Below are positions 21,749 through 30,931 of a stretch of 34,160 nt of DNA, piece by piece (the first letter of the stretch is position 1; each line of letters opens with the position of its first letter). The notes below the pieces were generated by a model. It was not told the origin of the DNA, ran no database searches, and saw only the letters and a program-made list of their open reading frames with translations. Source of the stretch: an uncultured Porphyromonadaceae bacterium (GTDB lineage: Bacteria; Bacteroidota; Bacteroidia; Bacteroidales; Muribaculaceae); NCBI GenBank assembly GCA_947177615.1, contig CAMWUY010000006.1:1-34160 (forward strand). The letters are read 5' to 3'. The translations under genes were made by a program, and so were the position numbers.

Positions 21749-22969
21749 ATGAAATCCATAAGAGAACTATATCGCATAGGCACCGGGCCGTCATCATCCC
21801 ATACGATGGGTCCACGTCAGGCTGCGGAAATATTTCTCAAGTCACATCATAACGCAAAAGGTTTTGAGGTCATATTATACGGATCTCTTGCAGCCACCGG
21901 CAAAGGTCACATGACCGATACCGCCATCACAGATGTGCTGTCCAAGTCAGATATGCCTGTAAAGATTGTATGGAAGCCGGAAGTATTTCTCCCCTATCAC
22001 CCGAACGCGATGACGATCAGCTCGCTTGACGACATAGGATTTCCCACTGATTCTCAGACGTATTACAGTGTAGGCGGGGGTGCTATCGACATTGAAGGGC
22101 AACCCCATCAAGGCTCGCCCGAGATATATAATCTGGAATCACTGAGCGAGATAATGCAATATTGCGAGGAGACCGGACGCACTTATTGGGAATATGTAGA
22201 ACAGTGCGAAGGTCCCGGCATCTGGGATTATCTGCATGACGTATGGGAGGCCATGAAGGCAGCCGTGGAGCGAGGTCTCAACAGAGAGGGACGTCTACCC
22301 GGTCCTCTCAACCTGCAGCGAAAGGCAAACAGCTACTACGTTAAGGCCGGGGGCTATCGCGACAACCTGCGCTCACGCGGCCGTGTTTTTGCCTACGCCT
22401 TGGCAGTCAGCGAGGAGAATGCTTCGGGAGGCACTATAGTTACAGCTCCAACCTGCGGCTCATGCGGTGTTGTACCCGGAGTGCTATACCATCTATGGAA
22501 GAGTCGTGATTTTCCGGAGATACAGATGCTGCACGCATTGGCGACAGCGGGACTATTCGGCAATATTGTCAAGCAGAACGCCTCGATCTCCGGAGCCGAA
22601 GTCGGATGTCAGGGAGAGGTCGGTGTGGCGTGTGCAATGGCGGCCGCTGCCGCGAGCCAATTATTCGGCGGTTCACCGGCCCAAATAGAATATGCCGCCG
22701 AAATGGGGCTGGAGCATCATCTTGGCATGACCTGCGACCCCGTATGCGGTCTGGTACAGATACCATGCATCGAACGCAACGCATACGCAGCGGCTCGTGC
22801 TCTGGATGCCAACATATATGCCAGTTTCACCGATGGCAATCACCGTGTCTCCTTCGACCGCCTTGTAGAGGTGATGAAACAGACCGGCCATGACTTGCCC
22901 TCATTATATAAAGAGACGAGCACCGGAGGGTTGGCCAAGGGATATACTCAGATGAAGAGAGGAAAATAG
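21749..22969 (+). CDS. sdaA: L-serine ammonia-lyase (iron-sulfur, single chain)
   Basis: MKSIRELYRIGTGPSSSHTMGPRQAAEIF ... TAPTCGSCGVVPGVLYHL ... CDPVCGLVQIPCIERNA. The ORF-track start at 21653 is a TTG overlapping the -7 box, so ATG 21749 is preferred. Confidence 0.95.
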   Translation: MKSIRELYRIGTGPSSSHTMGPRQAAEIFLKSHHNAKGFEVILYGSLAATGKGHMTDTAITDVLSKSDMPVKIVWKPEVFLPYHPNAMTISSLDDIGFPTDSQTYYSVGGGAIDIEGQPHQGSPEIYNLESLSEIMQYCEETGRTYWEYVEQCEGPGIWDYLHDVWEAMKAAVERGLNREGRLPGPLNLQRKANSYYVKAGGYRDNLRSRGRVFAYALAVSEENASGGTIVTAPTCGSCGVVPGVLYHLWKSRDFPEIQMLHALATAGLFGNIVKQNASISGAEVGCQGEVGVACAMAAAAASQLFGGSPAQIEYAAEMGLEHHLGMTCDPVCGLVQIPCIERNAYAAARALDANIYASFTDGNHRVSFDRLVEVMKQTGHDLPSLYKETSTGGLAKGYTQMKRGK

Positions 22970-23024
22970 CCGATGACAGGCATCCGTTGAGATATCAGCA
23001 TTAAGAATTAAGGTTCGGAAATAT

Positions 23025-23954
23025 ATGAGAAGTGACTTTCAGATACATACGTTGGGATGTGGCTCAGCCAAGCCGACAGTGCGCCATCAACCCTCCTCAA
23101 CGGTAGTCGAGCACCGAGGCAACCTCTTTATGGTAGATTGCGGCGAGGGGGCACAGCGCACCTTTCAGATGGCACGTCTCAAATTCTCACGCCTCAGCCA
23201 TATCTTCCTGACCCATCTACATGGTGATCATGTCTTCGGACTCCCCGGACTTGTCGGGACACTCGGCCTTCTACAGACCGGAGGATCGCTCACCATCCAT
23301 ACATTTGCCGACGGTCAGAAGATCTTGAGTCAGATATTCAAATACTTTGACCGCGACCCGTCGTTTGAGATCAAATGGAATATCCTTGACCCAAAAAAGG
23401 AGGAGACAGCGCTCGAGACCAAATCCATGCGCGTGCGCACCATACCATTGCGTCACAAGGTGCCGGCGGTAGGATATGTATTTGAGGAGAAACCTTCGCA
23501 ACGTCATCTGAACCGCGAGATGGCAGACTTCTACGGCGTGCCGACATATATGTTCAACAATCTCAAGGCCGGCATGGACTATATAACACCCGAAGGAGTG
23601 ACTATCCCCAACGCACGATTGACATTCGATCCCACCCCACCCCGCAGCTACGCGCATATATCTGATACAGCATATATGCCCGAACTTGCCTCCAAAATAG
23701 AAAATGTGAGCCTGTTATATCATGAGACCACCTATCTGGAGGAGCATATCAATGACGCAATGGCCCGAGGGCACAGCACAGCTCGACAGGCAGCCATGAC
23801 AGCACGAGACGCTCATGTCGGCGCGTTGCTGACAGGCCATTACTCCTCACGCTATAAAGATGAACAAGCCTTCGTGACAGAGGCGTCGGAGGTGTTCCCT
23901 CACGTCATCCTCAACCACGAAGGTCTCGTGACACCTATAGGGAATAGGGAATAG
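23025..23954 (+). CDS. rnz: Ribonuclease Z
   Basis: 309 aa metallo-beta-lactamase fold: SSTVVEHRGNLFMVDCGEGAQRT, HIFLTHLHGDHVFGLPGLVGTLGLL, SDTAYMPEL, LLYHETTYLEEH, GHSTARQAA. Confidence 0.95.
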   Translation: MRSDFQIHTLGCGSAKPTVRHQPSSTVVEHRGNLFMVDCGEGAQRTFQMARLKFSRLSHIFLTHLHGDHVFGLPGLVGTLGLLQTGGSLTIHTFADGQKILSQIFKYFDRDPSFEIKWNILDPKKEETALETKSMRVRTIPLRHKVPAVGYVFEEKPSQRHLNREMADFYGVPTYMFNNLKAGMDYITPEGVTIPNARLTFDPTPPRSYAHISDTAYMPELASKIENVSLLYHETTYLEEHINDAMARGHSTARQAAMTARDAHVGALLTGHYSSRYKDEQAFVTEASEVFPHVILNHEGLVTPIGNRE

Positions 23955-23972
23955 GAAATAGGGAATACTTAC

Positions 23973-24491
23973 TTATAAATTAAAGTAGTACGTACCGGTG
24001 CTGAGATTGGTATAATAGTCATACGTATTGCCACGCAGGAAGTAGTTGGTAGCGTATGCCGGCTGATCGACTCCGCGATTCCACATATCGGTCCAGGGAT
24101 TCCATGCGTTGAGCACCTGTACATTATAGCTTACCCCATTATAAGAGTAGCTGACGGTCAATGGAATGGTGCGCCATATACCTTGTGCATCATATCCGCA
24201 TGCTATCACCTTGGTGATACCGGAATTGGTATTGACAATGGGCACGGTGATGGTAGGATTGATAACGATGGACGGTGAAGAGTAACCCGGTCCCCACGGC
24301 GACCCCCATCCCGGACCCGGGCCGACCGGTCCGCCGGGACCGCCACCCATTGGACCACCGGGTCCACCGGGACCACCGCCCATATTAGGGGTGAAAGCTC
24401 CCCCGCTACCGGGAGCAGGTGCACTATTTTGAGCCATTGCTCCCACAACAGTCACGAGAGCTAATGCCAATGCAATCAAATTTCTTTTCAT
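23973..24491 (-). CDS. Secreted Gly/Pro-rich protein of unknown function
   Basis: 172 aa; signal peptide MKRNLIALALALVTVVGAMAQ; GGGPGGPGGPMGGGPGGPVGPGPG tract; aromatic C-terminal domain. Confidence 0.75.
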   Translation of the reverse strand: MKRNLIALALALVTVVGAMAQNSAPAPGSGGAFTPNMGGGPGGPGGPMGGGPGGPVGPGPGWGSPWGPGYSSPSIVINPTITVPIVNTNSGITKVIACGYDAQGIWRTIPLTVSYSYNGVSYNVQVLNAWNPWTDMWNRGVDQPAYATNYFLRGNTYDYYTNLSTGTYYFNL

Positions 24492-24552
24492 AGTCTGTAT
24501 TGCTTTTACGAGTATTTAACTTTAAAACATTCAGACGACAATATAGGTTTTA

Positions 24553-24583
24553 TTTGGATATTAAAATTTTTTGTATAACTTTG
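24553..24583 (+). promoter_or_regulatory. Promoter TTTG-N19-TAACTTTG upstream of the Omp28-like gene
   Basis: TTTG at 24553-24556, 19-nt spacer, TAACTTTG at 24576-24583. Confidence 0.75.
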
Positions 24584-24719
24584 TAACTGATAGCATGTCT
24601 AAATCAAGATACCAATATTATGGGCTCTGACAGCCGTCATATTGAATTAATATTGCAGACCGACGGCATGCTGAGTATAAATAAGCAGAACACATAATAA
24701 CCTTAATATATAACACAAA

Positions 24720-26777
24720 ATGAAAAGAACCTTACTCTCATTAATGACAGTTGCCCTGACGGTGACCGGCATTAGTGCGCAAAGCTTTGTGACTCCCACG
24801 TATTTCGAGGAGAATTTCATAAAGATGGGGCAAACTCATGACTATGTATCCGACGGCTGGACAACCTACGGTGTTGATGCACCGGTCGTTGATATATTGG
24901 AACAATTCTACCCCTCCAATGACCCTGAAGTCAATCCGTATGTAATTCTGACCATCGGCAATCTTTCTTTTCCGATGGCAGCGACCAACTTCACCCCGCC
25001 GACCGAAGCCGACCAATGGCTGATCAGTCCGGAGATAGAGATACCGGAAGATGCAAACGAATCAGTTCTGTCCTTCCTCGTGGCAGTATATGGAGGCACA
25101 GTCGGACTGGGTGCCGGTACCAACCCCTTCAAGGTATATGTATCCGAGACGGGAACCGCTAAGGAGGATTTCGGCGACCCGATATTCGAAGGAGCAGTGC
25201 GTGGCAGCCAGACCACAGAAGTAGTGCAAAAGGAATTTGCCATACCCTTCAACGGTTACGGCGGCAAGAAGATCCACCTGGCAATAGTAGCAGGGGGCAT
25301 GAATGTAGGTATGACCGGCTTCACCAATATTTCACTTGGCAACTATTATGCCTCATTTGAGAACAAGACACCGGTCTTCGGCGAGGTTGGCAACAAATAT
25401 ACACCCAAAATCAATGTTAAGCTTAAGACACCGGTGGCATGTCCCGGCATCACTGTCATTCCTTATCTCAATGATGTAAAGCAGGAGTCCGTGTATTATA
25501 AGAAGTCATTCGGCAACGCAACCTCCTCTCCCTCCTTCCAACTCGTAGAGCTAAAAGATTATATCTCAATCGACAACAATGAGACTGTATTCTATCAATT
25601 TGATATCATACCCGACTATGAGGGAGCACCGACATCAAAGGTATTCGGCTCGATCAATATACCCGAATACTCATATCCGAACAATGTAGTTGTCGAGGAG
25701 GTAACAGCCAGCGGTTGCGGATGGTGTCCCAGCGGTATTGGTTCACTCGAATATTATCACGACACATATCCCGGCACCGAGACTCAGGGTAAGGTGATCG
25801 GTATAGGCATACACGGTTACGTCAACTATTATGATCCGATGAGCGAAGGAGTATCGGAATATCTGTATCAGGTAGTGACGCTCAATGAATATACCGGATA
25901 TCCCCAGGCCATCTTCAACAGAAGTACCCGTGCTCTTCAACCCCACAGCATTTCTGCAGTGGAGCAACAGATAGAAGAGAAATCTTACTCCCAGGCTGAA
26001 ATCACATCTGTGGAGGTACCTGAAGTCGGTGAGGGTGAGACCGTACACGGCAAGGAGGTAAAAGTCAAGTTTGATGTCAGAAACGGCTACTCCGGTCAGG
26101 GTATCGATCTGAGTGCCTGTGTAGTACTGCTCGAAAACGGTGTGACCGGCAATAACAGCGGCTATTCTCAGGAAAACTATCTGTACAACCGCGACCGGTC
26201 ATTTATCAACTCCAACTACGGCGCATGGTTATATCCCTACGTGGAGAAGTATTGTGTAGGCGGCGAGTTGGCAGTAGATCAAATACCTTTCGAAAAAATG
26301 GTGTACAACCACGTAGCCCGTGGCATTTACCCCGGTTTCTTCGGTGAGAAACTATCCTCTGAATGGAAAGCCGGTGAGACTCAATCATTCGATCTGAAAT
26401 TTACTGTACCTCAGACTATTCAGAACTGGGAAAATACCGAGGTCATCGTTCTGTTGATCAGAAATACAATAGAGAATAATGTAGAGAAATATCCTATCGT
26501 CGGTTCTGACAACTTCAAGGCTGCCGATTACACAACGGTCAGCGGTGTCAAGGTTGTAACCGGAGATGATGGCTCAATCGCCCGTGACGGTGAGAATATC
26601 GTAATCACTGCAGAGAACGGAAGCGTAGTGACACTCTACAATGTTGAGGGTATGAACCTGGGACGTTACACAGTCACCGAGGGTCGCACGGCAATCAACG
26701 TCGCTGAACTCAACGGTATGGTCATAGTTAAGGTAGACAGCGCAAAGGGTACCGTATCCCGTAAACTCGTATTCTAA
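24720..26777 (+). CDS. Secreted Omp28/thioredoxin-like protein with N-terminal choice-of-anchor-J-like domain and C-terminal T9SS-like sorting domain
   Basis: 685 aa; signal peptide; VVEEVTASGCGWCPSGIGSLEYY (CxxC, Omp28-like); C-term VTLYNVEGMNLGRYTV...NGMVIVKVDSAKGTVSRKLVF. Confidence 0.75.
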   Translation: MKRTLLSLMTVALTVTGISAQSFVTPTYFEENFIKMGQTHDYVSDGWTTYGVDAPVVDILEQFYPSNDPEVNPYVILTIGNLSFPMAATNFTPPTEADQWLISPEIEIPEDANESVLSFLVAVYGGTVGLGAGTNPFKVYVSETGTAKEDFGDPIFEGAVRGSQTTEVVQKEFAIPFNGYGGKKIHLAIVAGGMNVGMTGFTNISLGNYYASFENKTPVFGEVGNKYTPKINVKLKTPVACPGITVIPYLNDVKQESVYYKKSFGNATSSPSFQLVELKDYISIDNNETVFYQFDIIPDYEGAPTSKVFGSINIPEYSYPNNVVVEEVTASGCGWCPSGIGSLEYYHDTYPGTETQGKVIGIGIHGYVNYYDPMSEGVSEYLYQVVTLNEYTGYPQAIFNRSTRALQPHSISAVEQQIEEKSYSQAEITSVEVPEVGEGETVHGKEVKVKFDVRNGYSGQGIDLSACVVLLENGVTGNNSGYSQENYLYNRDRSFINSNYGAWLYPYVEKYCVGGELAVDQIPFEKMVYNHVARGIYPGFFGEKLSSEWKAGETQSFDLKFTVPQTIQNWENTEVIVLLIRNTIENNVEKYPIVGSDNFKAADYTTVSGVKVVTGDDGSIARDGENIVITAENGSVVTLYNVEGMNLGRYTVTEGRTAINVAELNGMVIVKVDSAKGTVSRKLVF

Positions 26778-26812
26778 TCCGGATATAACCCGATATATTA
26801 CATTATATAATC

Positions 26813-26850
26813 AAATCGCACCGACAAATCTGAAGTCGGTGCGATTTTAT
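26813..26850 (+). terminator. Terminator of the Omp28-like gene
   Basis: AATCGCACCGAC-aaatctgaa-GTCGGTGCGATT followed by TTAT. Confidence 0.85.
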
Positions 26851-26895
26851 ATTGTTTTCGAGAGAGTATTAAACTATTTTAACAGATATATGTCT

Positions 26896-26903
26896 TACCT
26901 TTG
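26896..26903 (+). promoter_or_regulatory. -7 element TACCTTTG upstream of the TonB-dependent receptor
   Basis: Matches TAnnTTTG, 36 bp before ATG 26940. Confidence 0.6.
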
Positions 26904-26939
26904 TAATCCATTTTTATCCGATCATTTAAACTATCACAC

Positions 26940-29423
26940 ATGAAGCGAGACTTTTTTATATCCACGATAATGGTTCTCTCCCCTCTCATCGCAATGGCTG
27001 AAGGTGACATCACCGGTACGGCATACAATAAAAATACCGGCGAGCCATTGGACTTTGCCACCGTCCAACTGCTTGGCGCGGACGGCAAGCCACTACCGAT
27101 CGGCACAAACACCGACGAGTCAGGTCAGTTTATACTGCCCAATGTCAAGGATGGCAAGTATATCGTGAGGATCTCCTCCGTAGGCTCGATCGATCAGGAG
27201 CGTCCTGTGACCGTGAGCGGAGGCTCAGTCAGCTTAGGCGATATCAGACTGGCAGATGACACTAAGATGCTGCAGGAGGTAGTAGTCGAGGGTATGCGTT
27301 CACAGATGCGATTTGAGCTTGACAAGAAGGTCTTTCAGGTAGACGCCAATATCGCAGCAGCCGGTCAGTCGGCAAGTGAATTGCTTGAATCGATCCCATC
27401 GGTAGAGGTGGATCAGGACGGGGAAGTATCATTGCGGGGATCGTCGTCAGTGACAGTATGGATCAATGGTAAAGAGTCCGGGCTGACAGCAGACAATCGC
27501 GCACAGATACTCGAACAGATACCGGCAGAGACGATAGAGAGTATCGAGGTTATAACCAATCCTTCGGCCAAATACTCACCCGAGGGGACCTCCGGTATAA
27601 TCAATATAGTCCTGAAGAAGGATCGTCGTGGCGGATATTTCGGTTCGGCCGAATTAGGTGCCAATACCCGCGGAGGCGGTAACGCAGGTTTCAGTTTCAA
27701 CTATAACTCCTCGAAATGGGAGGCTTATGCAAGCGTAGGATTCAGAATGAGGCATAATCGCGGAGGTTCTCTCTCCCGGCGCACGTACGATGACGGCACT
27801 TACCTCAACGGCAATGGTGAGAGTCGCAATCATGGCAATAACGTCTTCATCCGTCTCGGAGGTGCGTATCATCTGACGGAGAAGGACCAATTCTATCTCA
27901 ACGGTTTCGGCATGTTCGGTCACCGGTGGGGTCACAGCCTGACCGAGTACACCTCCAACCTGCCGGGTCAATGGAGCCTGAACAGCGACTATTCACGTAC
28001 CCGCAGCGACAACCGAGGTATTCATGCCGAGATGGGCTACAAACGCGAATGGGGCAAAAATCACACCTTGGATATAATGGTGGGATATAATCACTGGGGA
28101 GGTCCTAATCATAGATATTATTGCGATGAAGTCTCATACGCCGATATGCCCGGCTACGCAGAAAATCCCGAGCTGTATCCGGATGATGTGGAAATAAAGT
28201 CGCAGGATCAGAATATATTGACCAATTCATCGGAAGTAAAGGTTGACTACACGCGAATGCTGATAGACTGGCTCAAGTTGGAAGCCGGGTTCAATGGCAA
28301 CTACAGTCATGAGGATACTCCTGTTGAGACAATGACAGGGACATCGGATGCAACGTTAGCGCCGGCCCCGGCACTCTACAACACATTTATATATAATAAC
28401 AATATCTCCGCCCTGTATTTTACATTGGGTGGCAAAATCAAGAACTTCAGTTTCTCGGCAGGCCTGAGAGGGGAGGCATGGCAGATCGCGACCAAGTCAT
28501 TGGGTTATGGTGAAAGCAAGTATGATATCGACTGGTGGCGTCGCAGCAAGTTTGCGCTCTTCCCGTCAGCATTCCTCTCATATTCCTTACCATACGACAA
28601 CGAGTTGCAGATCAACTACACACGTCGCATACGTCGTCCGTGGGGCGGTCAGCTCAATTCATTTGTAGATATCTCCAATCCCACCAATATCAGCTATGGC
28701 AATCCAATGCTCGAACCTCAATACAGCAATGCATTCGAGCTCAACTACATCAAGAACTGGACACTGCATGTCATCTCGGTATCGGCATATCTGAGGACCT
28801 CCGGTAATACAATGAACCGTCTCTCCTATCTTGACAACGAGAATAATGTGCTCTACTCAACCTGGGCCAATATCGGTAACGAGATGAATGCCGGTGTGGA
28901 AATTGTCGCCAAAAATTCACTGATCCGCAATCACCTGGATCTGACCACAACTATCAATCTATACAATAATCATATTTCAGCATGGACGTATGATCTGACG
29001 GGACTTGACGGTAAGAGCCATACGCTGAACGGCCGTAGCCGAAACTCCTTCGCATGGGATGCACGTGTGATGGCGAGTGTTAAACTGCCATGGGGTCTAT
29101 CCCTACAGGCATCGGGCAATTACCGCTCTCGCACATATACCGCCCAGGGGAGCCACAATGGAGGCTGGAGCGTCGACGCCGGCCTGCGCAAGAATCTTGG
29201 TGACTGGTCGTTCTCACTCAACTGTCGTGATATATTCGACTCACGAAAGTTTCGCTCGACGACAGACGGCGATGGTTACACGCAGTATGACGAACGTTGG
29301 CGCGGAGGTCGTAACCTGCGCCTGACAATCAAATACTCCTTCGGCAATATGAAGGCAACCCGTCAGTCACGCCAACAGAATGCCGAACCAATGGATAGCA
29401 GCGGTTACGGCGAGGAAATGTAA
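26940..29423 (+). CDS. TonB-dependent receptor / outer membrane beta-barrel protein with CarboxypepD_reg-like N-terminal domain
   Basis: 827 aa; GDITGTAYNKNTGEPLDFATVQLLGADGKPL domain, plug EVVVEGMRSQMRFELDKKVFQVDANIAAAGQSASELLESIPSVEVDQDGEVSLRGSSSVTVWINGK, barrel ending in LRLTIKYSFGNMKATRQSRQQNAEPMDSSGYGEEM. Confidence 0.92.
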   Translation: MKRDFFISTIMVLSPLIAMAEGDITGTAYNKNTGEPLDFATVQLLGADGKPLPIGTNTDESGQFILPNVKDGKYIVRISSVGSIDQERPVTVSGGSVSLGDIRLADDTKMLQEVVVEGMRSQMRFELDKKVFQVDANIAAAGQSASELLESIPSVEVDQDGEVSLRGSSSVTVWINGKESGLTADNRAQILEQIPAETIESIEVITNPSAKYSPEGTSGIINIVLKKDRRGGYFGSAELGANTRGGGNAGFSFNYNSSKWEAYASVGFRMRHNRGGSLSRRTYDDGTYLNGNGESRNHGNNVFIRLGGAYHLTEKDQFYLNGFGMFGHRWGHSLTEYTSNLPGQWSLNSDYSRTRSDNRGIHAEMGYKREWGKNHTLDIMVGYNHWGGPNHRYYCDEVSYADMPGYAENPELYPDDVEIKSQDQNILTNSSEVKVDYTRMLIDWLKLEAGFNGNYSHEDTPVETMTGTSDATLAPAPALYNTFIYNNNISALYFTLGGKIKNFSFSAGLRGEAWQIATKSLGYGESKYDIDWWRRSKFALFPSAFLSYSLPYDNELQINYTRRIRRPWGGQLNSFVDISNPTNISYGNPMLEPQYSNAFELNYIKNWTLHVISVSAYLRTSGNTMNRLSYLDNENNVLYSTWANIGNEMNAGVEIVAKNSLIRNHLDLTTTINLYNNHISAWTYDLTGLDGKSHTLNGRSRNSFAWDARVMASVKLPWGLSLQASGNYRSRTYTAQGSHNGGWSVDAGLRKNLGDWSFSLNCRDIFDSRKFRSTTDGDGYTQYDERWRGGRNLRLTIKYSFGNMKATRQSRQQNAEPMDSSGYGEEM

Positions 29424-29452
29424 ACTATCCAAGTGACAGGCAGGAATATAAA

Positions 29453-29500
29453 AGATCCGCATCTATCGACATTTCGTCGGAGAGATGCGGATCTGTTATA
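29453..29500 (+). terminator. Terminator-like stem-loop after the TonB-dependent receptor
   Basis: AGATCCGCATCT...CGAC-atttc-GTCG...AGATGCGGATCT. Confidence 0.75.
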
Positions 29501-29522
29501 TATCTACAAATATTGACTCAGA

Positions 29523-30101
29523 TCAGTAGCTACCGTAACGGATATTGCGGTAGAAGTTGAGTTGAGCAGCCCACATATATGGAGTAAGGAACAAGAATCC
29601 TATGCCACAAGTCAGGATACAGAGGAGCGCCCATCCTAAGAAACGCAACTCGAGGCAGAAGAGTTCCCACTTATGACCCTTCATGAGATTCCAAGACTCC
29701 TGCAGGGCATCAACACCGGAAATCTGAGGATTGTCGACCATAATGAAGAATGTCATTGAGAGGCCAAGACCTATGATGATACCGGGCACGATAAGCAACA
29801 TTGTGCCGATACATACGAATATTGTCAAAAGCAGACCGGCAATCAGAGTCTGTCCGAAGTTTTTAAATCCCTCAAAGATAGTGTTGTAATCCGCACGCTT
29901 ATATCCTGTCAGAGCGATGATAAACATAGCGAAACCAACCGAGAGGGGGCCTGTGATGAGTAGTTCTCCGACGTAAGTCAAACCGGCGACCCACATAAGC
30001 GCTGCAAAGATGAGAGTACCTACGGCTGCGGACAACCACATACCGGAGAGTTGCTCCTTAGCCTTGATCATGTACAATTGATTTTGAGTTTTTTCTGCCA
30101 T
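29523..30101 (-). CDS. DUF975-like integral membrane protein
   Basis: 192 aa polytopic; ALQESWNLMKGHKWELFCLELRFLGWALLCILTCGIGFLFLTPY resembles DUF975 family proteins. Confidence 0.7.
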   Translation of the reverse strand: MAEKTQNQLYMIKAKEQLSGMWLSAAVGTLIFAALMWVAGLTYVGELLITGPLSVGFAMFIIALTGYKRADYNTIFEGFKNFGQTLIAGLLLTIFVCIGTMLLIVPGIIIGLGLSMTFFIMVDNPQISGVDALQESWNLMKGHKWELFCLELRFLGWALLCILTCGIGFLFLTPYMWAAQLNFYRNIRYGSY

Positions 30102-30131
30102 AATAGTATATATTTTATATGAAGATTAATG

Positions 30132-30162
30132 CAAATATAGGGTATTAATATATTTTTTCAAA
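30132..30162 (-). promoter_or_regulatory. Promoter TTTG-N19-TATATTTG for the DUF975-like gene
   Basis: Minus strand TTTG AAAAAATATATTAATACCC TATATTTG. Confidence 0.75.
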
Positions 30163-30280
30163 GAAATGAGGTGTGAAATCAAACCAAAATCGTCACAGAA
30201 ATGTTGTAATTGTGAAAAAGTTAGAAAATCGTTTCATGATGTTAGGTTAGTAAATATTTGTTTAGTATTATGAAAAACAC

Positions 30281-30317
30281 GTGATTGTGGCTGCTTGAGA
30301 AAGCAGCCACAATCGCG
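30281..30317 (-). terminator. Stem-loop terminator downstream of the ECF sigma factor
   Basis: GATTGTGGCTGCTT-GAGA-AAGCAGCCACAATC, near-perfect 14-bp stem followed by T-rich minus-strand sequence. Confidence 0.75.
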
Positions 30318-30329
30318 TTATATGAGATA

Positions 30330-30896
30330 TCAGAGATTTAGTCTTTCTGTTATCTTTTTGACGGCGTGGTGGTAAGAGGCCTTGAGTGCGCCGACGCTTG
30401 TACCCAAGATGTCGGAAATCTCCTCATATTTCATCTCATCATAATAGCGCATGTTGAATACGAGTCTCTGTTTCTCCGGGAGCATGGCTATGGCACGTTG
30501 CAGTTCCGCCTGAGCAGCGTCACCGTCAAAGTAAGTGTCGGCCTCAATATTGTCGAGCAGATAGGTATCGTTCTCATCAGCGGGATTAAGATTGTGGCGT
30601 GAGCGCTCTCGCTTCAAGTGATTTATGCACTCATTGACCGCAATCTTATATAGCCATGTAGTCAGCTTGGCCTCACCTCGGAAATTATGGAGATTATTCC
30701 AGGCCTTTATAAAGACATTTTGCAACAGGTCATTGGCATCATCGTGATTGACCACCATCTTGCGGATATGATTGTAGAGCGGCTCACTGTATGTGCGCAT
30801 CAAAGTATCGAACGCCGCATGAGCGGTTCTCTCATTCTGCAAGTCTGTGACCAGCCTGCGCTCATCTATGGGTGCGATATATGCCATTGTGACCAC
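30330..30896 (-). CDS. ECF RNA polymerase sigma factor
   Basis: Region 2 DDANDLLQNVFIKAWNNLHNFRGEAKLTTWLYKIAVNECINHLKRERSR, region 4 LPEKQRLVFNMRYYDEMKYEEISDILGTSVGALKASYHHAVKKI. Confidence 0.93.
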   Translation of the reverse strand: MVTMAYIAPIDERRLVTDLQNERTAHAAFDTLMRTYSEPLYNHIRKMVVNHDDANDLLQNVFIKAWNNLHNFRGEAKLTTWLYKIAVNECINHLKRERSRHNLNPADENDTYLLDNIEADTYFDGDAAQAELQRAIAMLPEKQRLVFNMRYYDEMKYEEISDILGTSVGALKASYHHAVKKITERLNL

Positions 30897-30931
30897 TAAG
30901 TTACAAAAAATATGTCAATTCCCAACAGTTG

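Noticed and set aside
23937-23967. Four 7-bp repeats ATAGGGA across the rnz stop codon, considered as a phase-variation tract
   Set aside because: The repeat reads ATA GGG AAT AGG GAA TAG, so any expansion yields the same IGNRE* terminus; copy number changes would not switch the protein.
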